64,000 nucleotides of DNA from Conexibacter woesei Iso977N (lineage in GTDB: Bacteria > Actinomycetota > Thermoleophilia > Solirubrobacterales > Solirubrobacteraceae): the NCBI RefSeq assembly GCF_000424625.1, contig NZ_AUKG01000002.1:558001-622000 (forward strand). The letters are read 5' to 3'. A program made the position numbers and the translations under genes. The notes under the pieces were generated by a model. It was given only the letters and a program-made list of their open reading frames with translations, made no database searches and was not told where the DNA came from. Positions 44,768-53,813 of this stretch are shown piece by piece. Position 1 is the stretch's first letter. Each line of letters begins with the position of its first letter.

Positions 44768-45813
44768 GCAAGCTGATGGGGTTGGTTCCGGAGATCAGGC
44801 CGGTCGACGAGGCGGCGCGGGCCGCGGCGCTGGAGCGCCAGGCGCAGCTGCTGAAGCCGCCGGGCTCGCTCGGGCGGCTCGAGGAGGTCGCGGTCTGGGT
44901 CGCGGGCGTGACCGGGCGTGCGCGCGGGCCGATCCCGAAGACGCGCGTGGTCGTCGCCGCCGCCGACCACGGCGTGATGGAGGAGGGCGTCAGCGCGTTC
45001 CCGCAGGAGGTGACCGGGCAGATGCTCGGCGCGTTCGGTGCGGGGTGGGCGGCGATCACGGTCCTGGCGGCCCATGCCGGTGCTGACGTCGTGCTGGTCG
45101 ACGCGGGCGTGATCGCGCCGCCGGAGAGCGTCGCGGGCGTCGATGTCGGGCTGCCGGCACCGTCGAAGAACCTCGCGGTCGAGCCCGCGCTGGCCGAGGA
45201 CGAGGTGCGCTCCGCGATCCGCGCGGGCCGCGCGCTGGCGGCGAGCGCCGCCGCCGACGGCGTCGACCTCCTGATCGCCGGCGAGATGGGCATCGGCAAC
45301 ACGACGCCCGCCGCGTGCCTGACCGCGGCGTTGTGCGGGTTGTCGGCCGAGCAGGTCGTCGGCCGGGGCACGGGCGTGGACGACGACGGGCTGCAGCGCA
45401 AGCGCGCGGTCATCGAGCGTGCGCTGGCGCTGCACGTCGAGGCGGCGGGCGGCGACCCGCTGGAGATCCTGCGGCGCCTCGGCGGCGGCGAGCTGGCCGT
45501 GCTGTGCGGGCTGGCGCTCGGCGCGGGCGAGCACGGCCTCGGGCTGATCTGCGACGGCGTCATCGCCACCGCGGCGATCGCGATCGCCGCCGAGCTGGCG
45601 CCTGAGCTGAAGGGCCGCCTCCTGGCCGGCCACCGCTCGGTCGAGCCCGCCCACGAGCACCTGCTGAACCACATCGGCCTGCGCCCGCTGGTCGAGCTCG
45701 ACCTGCGCCTCGGCGAGGGCTCCGGCGCGGCGACCGCGCTGTTGGTGGTCAACGCCGCCTGCGCGCTCCACGACGGCATGGCGACCTTCGCCGAGGTGGG
45801 CGTCAGCGGATGA
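44764..45813 (+). CDS. cobT: Nicotinate-nucleotide:dimethylbenzimidazole phosphoribosyltransferase CobT
   Basis: 349 residues. The motifs KPPGSLGRLEEVAVWVAG (about 35-52), ADHGVMEEGVSAFPQEVT, GEMGIGNTTPAA and the catalytic E318 in RLGEGSGAA are those of CobT/CobU-type NaMN:DMB transferases. It activates the lower ligand as alpha-ribazole phosphate, so this organism should use dimethylbenzimidazole or a relative. No bluB is present in the window. Overlaps both neighbours by ATGA. Confidence 0.95.
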   Translation: MSKLMGLVPEIRPVDEAARAAALERQAQLLKPPGSLGRLEEVAVWVAGVTGRARGPIPKTRVVVAAADHGVMEEGVSAFPQEVTGQMLGAFGAGWAAITVLAAHAGADVVLVDAGVIAPPESVAGVDVGLPAPSKNLAVEPALAEDEVRSAIRAGRALAASAAADGVDLLIAGEMGIGNTTPAACLTAALCGLSAEQVVGRGTGVDDDGLQRKRAVIERALALHVEAAGGDPLEILRRLGGGELAVLCGLALGAGEHGLGLICDGVIATAAIAIAAELAPELKGRLLAGHRSVEPAHEHLLNHIGLRPLVELDLRLGEGSGAATALLVVNAACALHDGMATFAEVGVSG

Positions 45814-47726
45814 CCGACGCGCCCCGCTTCCCGCTGACCGCGATCCTCGCGCAGGACGACCTCGTCACGGCGCTGTTGCTGTGCGCGGTCGATCCGGCGC
45901 TCGGTGGCGTGCTCGTGCGCGGGGAGCGGGGGACGGCGAAGACGACCGCGGTGCGGGCGCTCGCCGCGCTGCTGCCCGAGCAGGATGTAGCGCTTGGTTG
46001 CCCGTACGGTGTCGCGCCGGGCGAGCCGTGCCCGTGCGGCGAGCGACATGATGGTGTTGCTCGTCGGAGCGCGCCGATGGTCGAGCTGCCGCTGGGCGCC
46101 ACGCTGGAGCGCGTTGTTGGTGCTCTTGACGTGCGCCGTGCGCTGGCCGCGGGCGAGGCGGTCTTCGAGCCGGGGCTGCTCGCCGCCGCGCACCGCGGGG
46201 TCCTGTACGCCGACGAGGTCAACCTGCTGCCCGACGCGGCGGTCGACGTGCTGCTGGACGTCGCGGCGTCTGGCGTCAACGTCGTCGAGCGCGACGGCCA
46301 GAGCGTCCGCCACGCCGCCCGCTTCCTGCTCGTCGGGACGATGAACCCGGAGGAGGGCGAGCTGCGCCCGCAGCTGCTCGACCGCTTCGGCCTGGGCATC
46401 GAGGTCCACGCGCCGGGTGAGCCTGCACAGCGGACCGAGGTCGTCCGCCGCCGCCTGCGCTTCGACGCCGACCCGGCCGCGTTCGTCGCCGAGCACGCGG
46501 GCGAGGAGGCCGCGCTGGCCCGCCGCCTGACCGCGGCCCGCGACGCGCTTCCGGGCGTCGCGCTGCCCGACCGCCAGCTGGTCCGGATCACGACGCTCTG
46601 CGCCCGCCTCAACGTGGACGGCCTCCGCGCCGACCTCGCCTGCACCCGCGCCGCGCTGGCGCTGGCCGCCCTCGACGGCGCGGACGAGGTCCAAGACCAC
46701 CATGTCGAGCGCGCGGCGGCCCTCGCGCTGACCCACCGCCTCCGCCGCGACCCGCTCGCCCCGCCGCCCTCGCCCCAGACGGTGTCGGACGCGCTCGCCG
46801 ACCAGGACGCCGACGAGGGTCCGCAGCCGCCGAGCGACGGGCCGAGTGGCGGCGGCCCGAGCGGCGGCGGCGACGCGGGCGACGCGGATGCAAGTCGTCC
46901 TGCCCTCACATATCGGGGGTCAGACGACTTGGACCGGAGGTTCGGGGGCGAACCGGCGCCTGCGGAGCCCGAGGCCGGTGTGCCGGCGCCGCCGATCAGG
47001 CTCGATGCGCGGCGGCGTGCGGCGACGGCGGGGCGGCGGGCGCGGGCGCAGGGGACGGGCGTCGTGGTCGACGCGCGCGCGGGCGACGACGACATCGCGA
47101 TCCTGCCGACGCTCGTCGCGGCGCGGGGTGCCGCGGTGCAACCCCATCATCTTCGCTCCGCCCGCCGCGAAGGCCGGCAGGGCGCGCTCGTCGTGCTGTG
47201 CGTGGACGCGTCCGGCTCGATGGGCGCGCGCAAGCGCATGGCGTTGGTCAAGGGCACCGCGCTCGCGCTGCTCGGCGACGCCTACCAGCGCCGGGACCGC
47301 GTCGCGCTCGTCACGTTCCGGGGCACCGGCGCGCAGCTCCCGCTGGCGCCCACGGGCGCGATCGACCATGCCGCCGCCGCGCTCAGGGCGCTCCCGACCG
47401 GCGGCCGCACGCCGATCGCCGCGGGCCTGCGCCTGGCCGCCGACGTCGTCCGCCGCGAGCGCCTGCGCGAGCCCGGCCGCGCCGCGGTCGTCGTGCTCGT
47501 CTCCGACGGGCGCTCCAACGCCGGCGAGGACCCGGCGCAGGCCGCCGCGCTCCTGGCCAGGCAGGACGTCCATCTGCTCGTCGTGGACGGCGAGCAGGGC
47601 CACGTCCGCCTCGGCGGCGCGCGCCGCATCGCCGCCGCGGCCGCACCCAAGTCCACCATCTTGCCCCTCGACCCCCGCGCACAGGGAAGCGACCTCGCGA
47701 CCCGCGTCCGCGCCATCGCCGCATGA
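45810..47726 (+). CDS. ChlI/ChlD-like AAA+ and VWA cobaltochelatase subunit
   Basis: 638 residues. N-terminal AAA+ ATPase with Walker A GERGTAKT (38-45), a Cys-containing insert (PYGVAPGEPCPCGERHD), Walker B ADEVNLL; an acidic Pro/Gly/Asp-rich linker (about 325-370); and a C-terminal VWA domain with MIDAS motif DASGS (about 466). In actinobacteria this fused ChlI-ChlD protein replaces the separate CobS and CobT chelatase subunits and powers CobN. Same operon, two genes after cobN. Confidence 0.9.
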   Translation: MTDAPRFPLTAILAQDDLVTALLLCAVDPALGGVLVRGERGTAKTTAVRALAALLPEQDVALGCPYGVAPGEPCPCGERHDGVARRSAPMVELPLGATLERVVGALDVRRALAAGEAVFEPGLLAAAHRGVLYADEVNLLPDAAVDVLLDVAASGVNVVERDGQSVRHAARFLLVGTMNPEEGELRPQLLDRFGLGIEVHAPGEPAQRTEVVRRRLRFDADPAAFVAEHAGEEAALARRLTAARDALPGVALPDRQLVRITTLCARLNVDGLRADLACTRAALALAALDGADEVQDHHVERAAALALTHRLRRDPLAPPPSPQTVSDALADQDADEGPQPPSDGPSGGGPSGGGDAGDADASRPALTYRGSDDLDRRFGGEPAPAEPEAGVPAPPIRLDARRRAATAGRRARAQGTGVVVDARAGDDDIAILPTLVAARGAAVQPHHLRSARREGRQGALVVLCVDASGSMGARKRMALVKGTALALLGDAYQRRDRVALVTFRGTGAQLPLAPTGAIDHAAAALRALPTGGRTPIAAGLRLAADVVRRERLREPGRAAVVVLVSDGRSNAGEDPAQAAALLARQDVHLLVVDGEQGHVRLGGARRIAAAAAPKSTILPLDPRAQGSDLATRVRAIAA

Positions 47727-48307
47727 CCGACACCACACACACCCCTGACGACCAGGGCTCCGCCGATCCGATCCGCCGCAGGCCGCGCGACAAGCCGTTG
47801 TTGATCGTCAACACCGGCCACGGCAAGGGCAAGTCCAGCGCCGCGTTCGGCATGCTGCTGCGCTCCTGGGCGCGCGGCTACCGCTGCGGCGTCTTCCAGT
47901 TCGTGAAGTCCGGCAAGTGGAAGGTCGGCGAGGCCAAGGCCGCCGCCGCGCTCGGCGGGATCGACTGGGAGAAGATGGGCGACGGCTGGTCGTGGATCAG
48001 CCGCGACCTGGAGGAGTCGGCCGACAAGGCGCGCGTCGGGTGGGAGCACGTGAAGCTCTGCATCGCGCAGGAGCGCTACGAGTTCCTGCTGCTCGACGAG
48101 CTGACCTACCCGATCAAGTACGGGTGGATCGAGGAAGATGATGTGGTTGAGACGCTGCGTTCACGACCCGGCTTCCAACATGTCGTCGTCACCGGCCGCG
48201 ACGCGCCGCAGGCGCTGGTCGACGTGGCCGACCTCGTCTCCGAGGTCGTCAAGGTCAAGCACCCGATGGACGCCGGGATCCGCGCCCAGCAGGGGATCGA
48301 GTGGTGA
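47723..48307 (+). CDS. cobO: Cob(I)alamin/corrinoid adenosyltransferase CobO
   Basis: 194 residues. P-loop TGHGKGKSSAAFG (31-43), QFVKSGKWKVGE, LLDELTYPIKYGW and VVVTGRDAP identify the CobA/CobO/BtuR family. It adds the 5'-deoxyadenosyl group to cobalt of the a,c-diamide, the step after CobN. Length is typical. ATGA/GTGA overlaps with neighbours. Confidence 0.95.
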   Translation: MTDTTHTPDDQGSADPIRRRPRDKPLLIVNTGHGKGKSSAAFGMLLRSWARGYRCGVFQFVKSGKWKVGEAKAAAALGGIDWEKMGDGWSWISRDLEESADKARVGWEHVKLCIAQERYEFLLLDELTYPIKYGWIEEDDVVETLRSRPGFQHVVVTGRDAPQALVDVADLVSEVVKVKHPMDAGIRAQQGIEW

Positions 48308-49278
48308 CGGCGCCGCGCATCCTGGTCGTCCTCGACGGCGCGGCCGAGCCGATCTGGCCGTGGCCGTCCACGCTCGAGGCCGCGCAGATGCCGGCGCTGG
48401 ACGCGCTGTGCGACCGCGGCGCGGTCGCACGCGTCGCCACGACGCCGCCCGGCCTGCCGCCGGGGTCCGAGGTCGGGATCCCGACGCTGCTCGGCGCGCG
48501 GCTGGCGAGCGCGCCCGGCCGCGGGCCGATCGAGGCCGCCGCGGCCGACGTGACGGTGCCGGAGGGCGCCGGCGTCTGGCGCGTCGACGTCCACCACCAC
48601 GACGGCCGCCGCGCGGTGACCGCGGAGGCGATGCTCGTCGCGCGCGACCTCGCGGCCGCGCTGCCGGACCATGATGTACGCCATCTCAAGGGCCACCGGT
48701 TCCTGGCCGTCGGCGCGGAGCGTCCGGAAGTTGAGGTGGTCGCCTCGCTCGTGGTCGTCGTGTGGGACGACGGCGAGGCGCTCGCGCCGGTCCTCGACCG
48801 GCGCACGGTCGTCGTCGCCGCGCCCGGCGCCGCCGCGGGCTGCGGGCGGCTGCTCGGCGCGCAGGTCGTCACGCCCGCGGGCGCGACCGGCGACGTCGGC
48901 AGCGACCTGTGGGCCAAGACGCGCGCGGCGCTCGCCGCGCTGCGCGACGGGGCGGACGCCGTCGTGCTGCATGTCGGTGGCGCCGACGAGGCCGCCCACC
49001 ACCGCGACAAGGTCGGCAAGCGCGCGATGCTCGAGGCCGCCGACGCCGACGTGATCCGGCCGCTGGCGCGCGCCGCCGCCGACGTCGGCGGCGCGATCGC
49101 CGTCACCTCCGACCACGCGACGTGCGTCGAGACCGGGCGCCACCACGCCGATCCGGTCCCGGCGGTGCTCGCGGCGCCGGCCGTCGCGCCCGCGGGCGCG
49201 GTGCGGCTGCACGAGCGGCTCGCCGAGCGCTCGGCCGTGTGGGACGGGCCGTTCGCGCTGCTGGGAGCGCTGCGATGA
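48304..49278 (+). CDS. ApgM-like alkaline-phosphatase-superfamily protein in the cobalamin operon
   Basis: 324 residues. The order of motifs follows archaeal-type cofactor-independent phosphoglycerate mutase (ApgM): metal Asp D11 (VVLDGAAEP), PALDALCDRGAVARV, a candidate nucleophile S55 in PPGSEVG (GSD in ApgM), HVGGADEAAHHRDKVGK and VTSDHATCVETGRHHADPVP. It is about 80 residues shorter than ApgM. A glycolytic role inside a fully overlapping cobalamin operon seems unlikely; a phosphatase or mutase acting on a pathway phosphate (for example alpha-ribazole phosphate or a threonine/aminopropanol phosphate) is inferred, not shown. Confidence 0.7.
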   Translation: MTAPRILVVLDGAAEPIWPWPSTLEAAQMPALDALCDRGAVARVATTPPGLPPGSEVGIPTLLGARLASAPGRGPIEAAAADVTVPEGAGVWRVDVHHHDGRRAVTAEAMLVARDLAAALPDHDVRHLKGHRFLAVGAERPEVEVVASLVVVVWDDGEALAPVLDRRTVVVAAPGAAAGCGRLLGAQVVTPAGATGDVGSDLWAKTRAALAALRDGADAVVLHVGGADEAAHHRDKVGKRAMLEAADADVIRPLARAAADVGGAIAVTSDHATCVETGRHHADPVPAVLAAPAVAPAGAVRLHERLAERSAVWDGPFALLGALR

Positions 49279-50621
49279 CGCCCGCGCGCATCGTGATCGC
49301 CGGGACGCACTCCGGCGCGGGCAAGACCACGATCGCCTCCGGGTTGATGGCCGCGCTGTCGCGCGCCGGGCACCGCGTCGCGCCGTTCAAGGTCGGCCCG
49401 GACTTCATCGACCCGTCGTACCACCGCCTCGCCTGCGACCGGCCGGGACGGAACCTCGACGCGTTCCTGAGCGGCCCGGAGTTGATGGTGCCCTTGGTTC
49501 GGCACGGCGCGCGGGATGCAGACGTCGTCGTGGTCGAAGGCGTGATGGGGCTGTTCGACGGCGCGTCCGGCGGGGGCGAGCTGGCCTCGACCGCGCAGGT
49601 CGCCAAGCTGCTCGGCGCGCCCGTTGTGCTGGTGGTCGACTCGGGCGCGATGGCGCGCTCGGTCGCCGCGATCGTCCACGGCTTCGCGACGTTCGACCCG
49701 AAGCTGCAGGTCGGTGGCGTCGTGCTGAACCGCGTGGCGTCGGACTGGCACGAGGAGCTGCTGCGCGAGGCGATCGCCGCGACGGGCGTCCCGGTGCTGG
49801 GCGTCCTGCGTCGCGATCCGGAGCTGAGCGTGCCCGAGCGCCACCTCGGGCTGGTGCCGTCCGACGAGCGCGAAGCGCACGCGACCGCGACGCTCGACCG
49901 GCTGGCGGAGGTCGTCGCGGGCAGCGTCGACATGGAGGCCTTGCTCGCCTTGGCGCGCAGCGCGCCGCCGCTGGGCGGGGAGGCGTGGTCGCCGGAGCCC
50001 GCGGACGGCGCGACGCTGCGCGCGGCGCGTATCGCGGTCGCCTCCGGCCCCGCGTTCTCGTTCGTCTACGAGGAGAACCACGAGCTGCTGCGCGCCGCCG
50101 GGGCCGAGTTGGTGCCCTTCGACCCGATCGCCGACACCGCGCTGCCGGAGGACTGCGGCGCGCTGCTGCTGGCCGGCGGCTTCCCGGAGGTCTTCGGCGC
50201 CGAGCTGTCCGGCAACGCCCCGTTGCGCGCCGACGTCGCCGCGTTCGCGCGCAGCGGCCGGCCGGTCCTGGCCGAGTGCGGTGGGTTGTTGTACCTGTCG
50301 GACGAGCTGGACGGGCGCCCGATGTGCGGCGTCGTCCCGGGCCGCGCCGCGATGGGCAGGCGGCTGACGCTCGGCTACCGGATCGCGCGGGCCGCGAGCG
50401 ACCATCCGGCCTGGCCCGCCGGGGCCGAGACGCGCGGTCACGAGTTCCACTACAGCTCGGTCGACCCGGTCGCGGGCGCGGCGCCCGCGTGGTCGCTGAG
50501 CGCGCGCGGCACGACGCGCGACGAAGGCCATGTGGTCGGCAACGTCCACGCCTCCTACCTGCACACGCACTGGGCGAGCACGCCTGCGGTCGCGCGGCGC
50601 CTGGTGGAGGCGGCGGCGTGA
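49275..50621 (+). CDS. cobB: Hydrogenobyrinic/cobyrinic acid a,c-diamide synthase CobB
   Basis: 448 residues. ATP-binding GTHSGAGKTT (10-19), FKVGPDFIDPSYH, EGVMGLFDG; C-terminal glutamine amidotransferase with LLLAGGFPEVF, nucleophile in LAECGGLLYLS and His in ASYLHTHW. It amidates the a and c side chains before cobalt insertion by CobN in the aerobic route (CbiA in the other). The presence of CobN implies hydrogenobyrinate is the substrate. Confidence 0.93.
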   Translation: MTPARIVIAGTHSGAGKTTIASGLMAALSRAGHRVAPFKVGPDFIDPSYHRLACDRPGRNLDAFLSGPELMVPLVRHGARDADVVVVEGVMGLFDGASGGGELASTAQVAKLLGAPVVLVVDSGAMARSVAAIVHGFATFDPKLQVGGVVLNRVASDWHEELLREAIAATGVPVLGVLRRDPELSVPERHLGLVPSDEREAHATATLDRLAEVVAGSVDMEALLALARSAPPLGGEAWSPEPADGATLRAARIAVASGPAFSFVYEENHELLRAAGAELVPFDPIADTALPEDCGALLLAGGFPEVFGAELSGNAPLRADVAAFARSGRPVLAECGGLLYLSDELDGRPMCGVVPGRAAMGRRLTLGYRIARAASDHPAWPAGAETRGHEFHYSSVDPVAGAAPAWSLSARGTTRDEGHVVGNVHASYLHTHWASTPAVARRLVEAAA

Positions 50622-51349
50622 GCGGGGCGCTCGTAGGTGTAGGCGTCGGTCCGGGCGATCCGGAGCACCTGACGCTCAAGGCGGTGCGCGAGCTGCGTGG
50701 CGCCGATCGCGTCTTCGTGCCGGCGACCGTGGCGAGCGCCGGCGGTCCGGGGCGCGCGGAGGTCGTCGTGGCCGAGCACGTCGCGCCGGAGCGCGTCGTG
50801 CGGCTCGGCTTCGCGATGACCGACGCCGGTGGCCGCGACGCGAAGTGGGACGCCGCGGGCGCGGCGATCGCCGACGTCGTCCGCGAGGGCGGGACCGCGG
50901 TCTTCGCCACGCTCGGCGACCCGTCGCTGTACTCGACGTTCGCCTACATCGTGCACACGGTGCGCGGGCTGGTGGCCGACGTCGAGGTCCGGACGGTCCC
51001 GGGCATCACCGCCATGCAGGACCTGGCGGCCCGGACCGGCGCGATGCTCGCCGAGGGCACCGACGGCGTCGCTTTGGTGCCCTGGACCGCGGGCGAGGCG
51101 CGCGTGCGCTCGGCGCTGGAGGGCTTCGAGACCGTCGTGATCTACAAGGGCGGCCGCCAGCTCCCGCGCCTTCTGGAGGTCGTGCGCGAGGCCGGCCGCG
51201 AGGACGAGGCGTCGGTCGGCACGCACCTCGGCCAGGACGGCGAGGTCGTCGCCGCCGCAGCTGCGATCGACGGTCCCGCGTCGTACTTCTCCACCGTGTT
51301 GGTCACGCCCATGCGCGACGGCGCGCCCCGAGGAGGGCGGATCGCATGA
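50618..51349 (+). CDS. cobI: Precorrin-2 C20-methyltransferase CobI
   Basis: 243 residues. Class III SAM methyltransferase with VGVGPGDPEHLTLKAV (6-21), ATLGDPSLYSTFAYI (about 88-102) and VPGITAMQDLAARTG. The GDPSLYSTF motif separates CobI/CbiL from the other corrin methyltransferases. It makes precorrin-3A (or the cobalt form). GTG start overlapping the cobB stop. Confidence 0.88.
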   Translation: MSGALVGVGVGPGDPEHLTLKAVRELRGADRVFVPATVASAGGPGRAEVVVAEHVAPERVVRLGFAMTDAGGRDAKWDAAGAAIADVVREGGTAVFATLGDPSLYSTFAYIVHTVRGLVADVEVRTVPGITAMQDLAARTGAMLAEGTDGVALVPWTAGEARVRSALEGFETVVIYKGGRQLPRLLEVVREAGREDEASVGTHLGQDGEVVAAAAAIDGPASYFSTVLVTPMRDGAPRGGRIA

Positions 51350-52092
51350 GCGGTGCTGCGCATGGCGAGCCGGTCGTCGCCGAGGTCCGGACCGCGTTGC
51401 ATGACGCGGCGCCGGAGGTCAAGGTGGTGGCGTTGGTCGCGTTCGCGCTGAGCGTCGCGTTCGTGCCGCATGGCGCGTGGTGGCCGTTCGCGGTCGATGC
51501 GCTGATCGTGGCGGTCTTCGCGGCGTGGGGGCGCGTCCCGGTCCGGAGCTTGTTGGTGCGGTTGGTCGTCGAGATCCCGTTCCTGGCCTTCGTCGTGCTG
51601 CTGCCGCTCGTCGCGGGCGCCGAGGGGCTGGCGCTGGCGGGCGCGATCGTGGGCAAGGCGACGCTGGTGGTCCTGGCGACCGGCATCCTGAGCGCGACGA
51701 CTCCGGCGCCGGAGATCATCATGGGGTTGGAGCGCCTGCGCGTCCCGGCGGCGTTCACCGCGATCGGCGCGCTGGCCGTCCGCTACTTGATGGTGGTGCT
51801 GGACGAGCTGCGGCGCGTGAACACCGCCCGCCAGGCGCGCGGCGACGACGCGCGCTGGTTCTGGCAGGTCCGCGCGGTCGCGCAGTCGACCGGCACGCTG
51901 GCGATCCGCTGCATCGACCGCGGCGAGCGGGTCCACTCCGCGATGCTCGCGCGCGGCTACGACGGCAGGCTCCCGGCGGTCGCGCTCGGCGCGGCGGAGG
52001 CGTCGCCGCGGGTGCTCGCCGCCACGCTCGCGGGGGCCGCGGTCGTCCCCGCGCTGGTCGCGACGGTCCTGACCCGCGGAGGGATCGCATGA
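51346..52092 (+). CDS. cbiQ: Cobalt ECF transporter transmembrane component CbiQ
   Basis: 248 residues with about five membrane helices (PEVKVVALVAFALSVAFVP at the start) and the coupling-helix signature ARQARGDD followed by ERVHSAMLARGYDG (about 200), which dock to the CbiO ATPase. It forms the T component of the cobalt importer. The next gene encodes CbiO fused to CbiX, and CbiM is four genes further on. Confidence 0.9.
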   Translation: MSGAAHGEPVVAEVRTALHDAAPEVKVVALVAFALSVAFVPHGAWWPFAVDALIVAVFAAWGRVPVRSLLVRLVVEIPFLAFVVLLPLVAGAEGLALAGAIVGKATLVVLATGILSATTPAPEIIMGLERLRVPAAFTAIGALAVRYLMVVLDELRRVNTARQARGDDARWFWQVRAVAQSTGTLAIRCIDRGERVHSAMLARGYDGRLPAVALGAAEASPRVLAATLAGAAVVPALVATVLTRGGIA

Positions 52093-53813
52093 GGGCCGTG
52101 GTCTCCGCGCCGCCCGCGCTGCTGGTCGTCGGGCACGGCACGCGCGACGCCGACGGGCTCGCCGAGTTCCACGAGCTCGCCGCGCTGGTGCGCGACGCCG
52201 CGGGCCCGGACCTGCCGATCGAGACCGGGTTCATCGAGCTGGCCGAGCCGCTGGTCGACGAGGCCGTCGACACGTTGGTGGTCAACGCCGAGCCGGCGCG
52301 CGTCGTGTCGGTCCCGCTCGTCCTGCTCGCCGCCGGGCACCTCAAGAACGACGGGCCGGCGACCCTGACCCGCGCCCGCGCGAAGCATCCCGGCGTGCAG
52401 TTCGCGATGGGCCGCGACCTCGGGATCGACCCCGCGGTGCTGGCCGTCGCCGAGGACCGGATCCGCGCGGCGCTGCCGCCGGACCACGACCCGGAGACGA
52501 CGGGCGTCGCGCTCGTCGGCCGCGGGTCGAGCGACCCCGACGCGTGCGGCGACCTCTACAAGGTCGCGCGGCTGCTGGCCGACGGGCGCGGGCTCGGGAT
52601 GGTCGAGCCGGCGTTCGCAGGCGTCGCGCAGCCCGACCTGCCCGCCGCGCTGGAGCGGCTGCGGCGGCTGGGCGCGAGGACGATCGTCGTCGCGCCGTTC
52701 CTGCTGTTCACGGGGGTGTTGGTCCCGCGCCTGTACGCAAGTGCTTCAACCTGGGCGGCGGAGCATGATGATGTGGATGTCCGCGCCGCCGCGCATCTCG
52801 GCCCGGACCGGCGCCTGGCGAAGCTCGTGCTGGAGCGCTACCGCGAGGCGCTGCAGGGCGACGTGCGGATGAACTGCGACCTCTGCACCTACCGCGTGCG
52901 GCTGCCCGGCTACGAGGACAAGGTCGGGATGCCGATCTCGCTGACGCCGCACGGCGACGCGCCCGCGACCGGGCGCCGCGGGCGGCGGCGCGCCACGCGC
53001 GCCCCGCAGCCCGCGCCGGCCGTGGCACCGCCGCGCCGGCGCGCGCTGCACCCGGCGCAGTACGCGCCGTCCGAGGGGCGCGCGGCGGTGACGCTGACCG
53101 ACCTGTCCTACGCCTACCCGGACGGCACGCGCGTGCTCGACGGCGTGTCGTTGACCATCAACAACGGCGAGCGCGTCGCGATCCTGGGGCCCAACGGCGC
53201 GGGCAAGACGACGCTGGCGCTGCAGCTCAACGGGATGCTGGAGGGCGCGACCGGGACCGTCACGATCGGCGACACGGTCCTGAGCACCAGGACGCGCCGG
53301 GCGATCCGGCGCCAGGTCGGGCTCGTCTTCCAGGATCCCGACGACCAGCTGTTTCTGCCGACCGTGCGCGCCGACGTCGCGTTCGGCCCGGCGAACCTGG
53401 GGCTGGAGGGCGCGGACCTGCGCGAGCGTGTCGACGAAGCACTGGCCGCGGTGGACATGACCGACCTCGCCGACCGCGCGCCGCACGCGCTGTCGGCCGG
53501 GCAGCGGCGCCGGGCCGCGGTGGCGGGCGTCCTGGCGATGCATCCCGAGGTGTTGGTGTTGGACGAGCCGTCGTCGCACCTGGACCCGGCGGCGCGGCGT
53601 GAGCTGGCCGACGTGTTGGTGTCCTTGTCGTTGACGGTGTTGTTGGTCACGCACGACCTGCCCTACGCGCTGGAGCTGTGCCCGCGGGCGATCGTGCTCG
53701 ACCAGGGTCAAGTTGTCGCGGATGGGCCGACGCGCGAGATCCTCGCCGACGAGGGCTTCATGCGCGCGCACCGGCTCGAACTGCCCGCGGGCTTCAACCC
53801 GCTCGCCGCATGA
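52089..53813 (+). CDS. CbiX-CbiO fusion: sirohydrochlorin cobaltochelatase joined to cobalt transporter ATPase
   Basis: One uninterrupted 574-residue frame. Residues 1-250 are a two-lobed CbiX: H16 (VVGHGTRD) and H84 (AAGHLKND) occupy the chelatase His positions; the second lobe has GRGSSD in place of GHGSRD and PFLLFTGVLVPRLY. A Cys pair (MNCDLCTYR, residue 261 on) and LPGYEDKVG follow, as in cyanobacterial/actinobacterial CbiX tails. After a basic/Pro-rich linker (about 285-330) comes a complete CbiO: GPNGAGKTT (about 367), FQDPDDQLF, LSAGQRRR, LVLDEPSSHLDP. An in-frame GTG at residue 334, with GAGGGG 9 nt before it, could also yield free CbiO. Confidence 0.88.
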   Translation: MRAVVSAPPALLVVGHGTRDADGLAEFHELAALVRDAAGPDLPIETGFIELAEPLVDEAVDTLVVNAEPARVVSVPLVLLAAGHLKNDGPATLTRARAKHPGVQFAMGRDLGIDPAVLAVAEDRIRAALPPDHDPETTGVALVGRGSSDPDACGDLYKVARLLADGRGLGMVEPAFAGVAQPDLPAALERLRRLGARTIVVAPFLLFTGVLVPRLYASASTWAAEHDDVDVRAAAHLGPDRRLAKLVLERYREALQGDVRMNCDLCTYRVRLPGYEDKVGMPISLTPHGDAPATGRRGRRRATRAPQPAPAVAPPRRRALHPAQYAPSEGRAAVTLTDLSYAYPDGTRVLDGVSLTINNGERVAILGPNGAGKTTLALQLNGMLEGATGTVTIGDTVLSTRTRRAIRRQVGLVFQDPDDQLFLPTVRADVAFGPANLGLEGADLRERVDEALAAVDMTDLADRAPHALSAGQRRRAAVAGVLAMHPEVLVLDEPSSHLDPAARRELADVLVSLSLTVLLVTHDLPYALELCPRAIVLDQGQVVADGPTREILADEGFMRAHRLELPAGFNPLAA

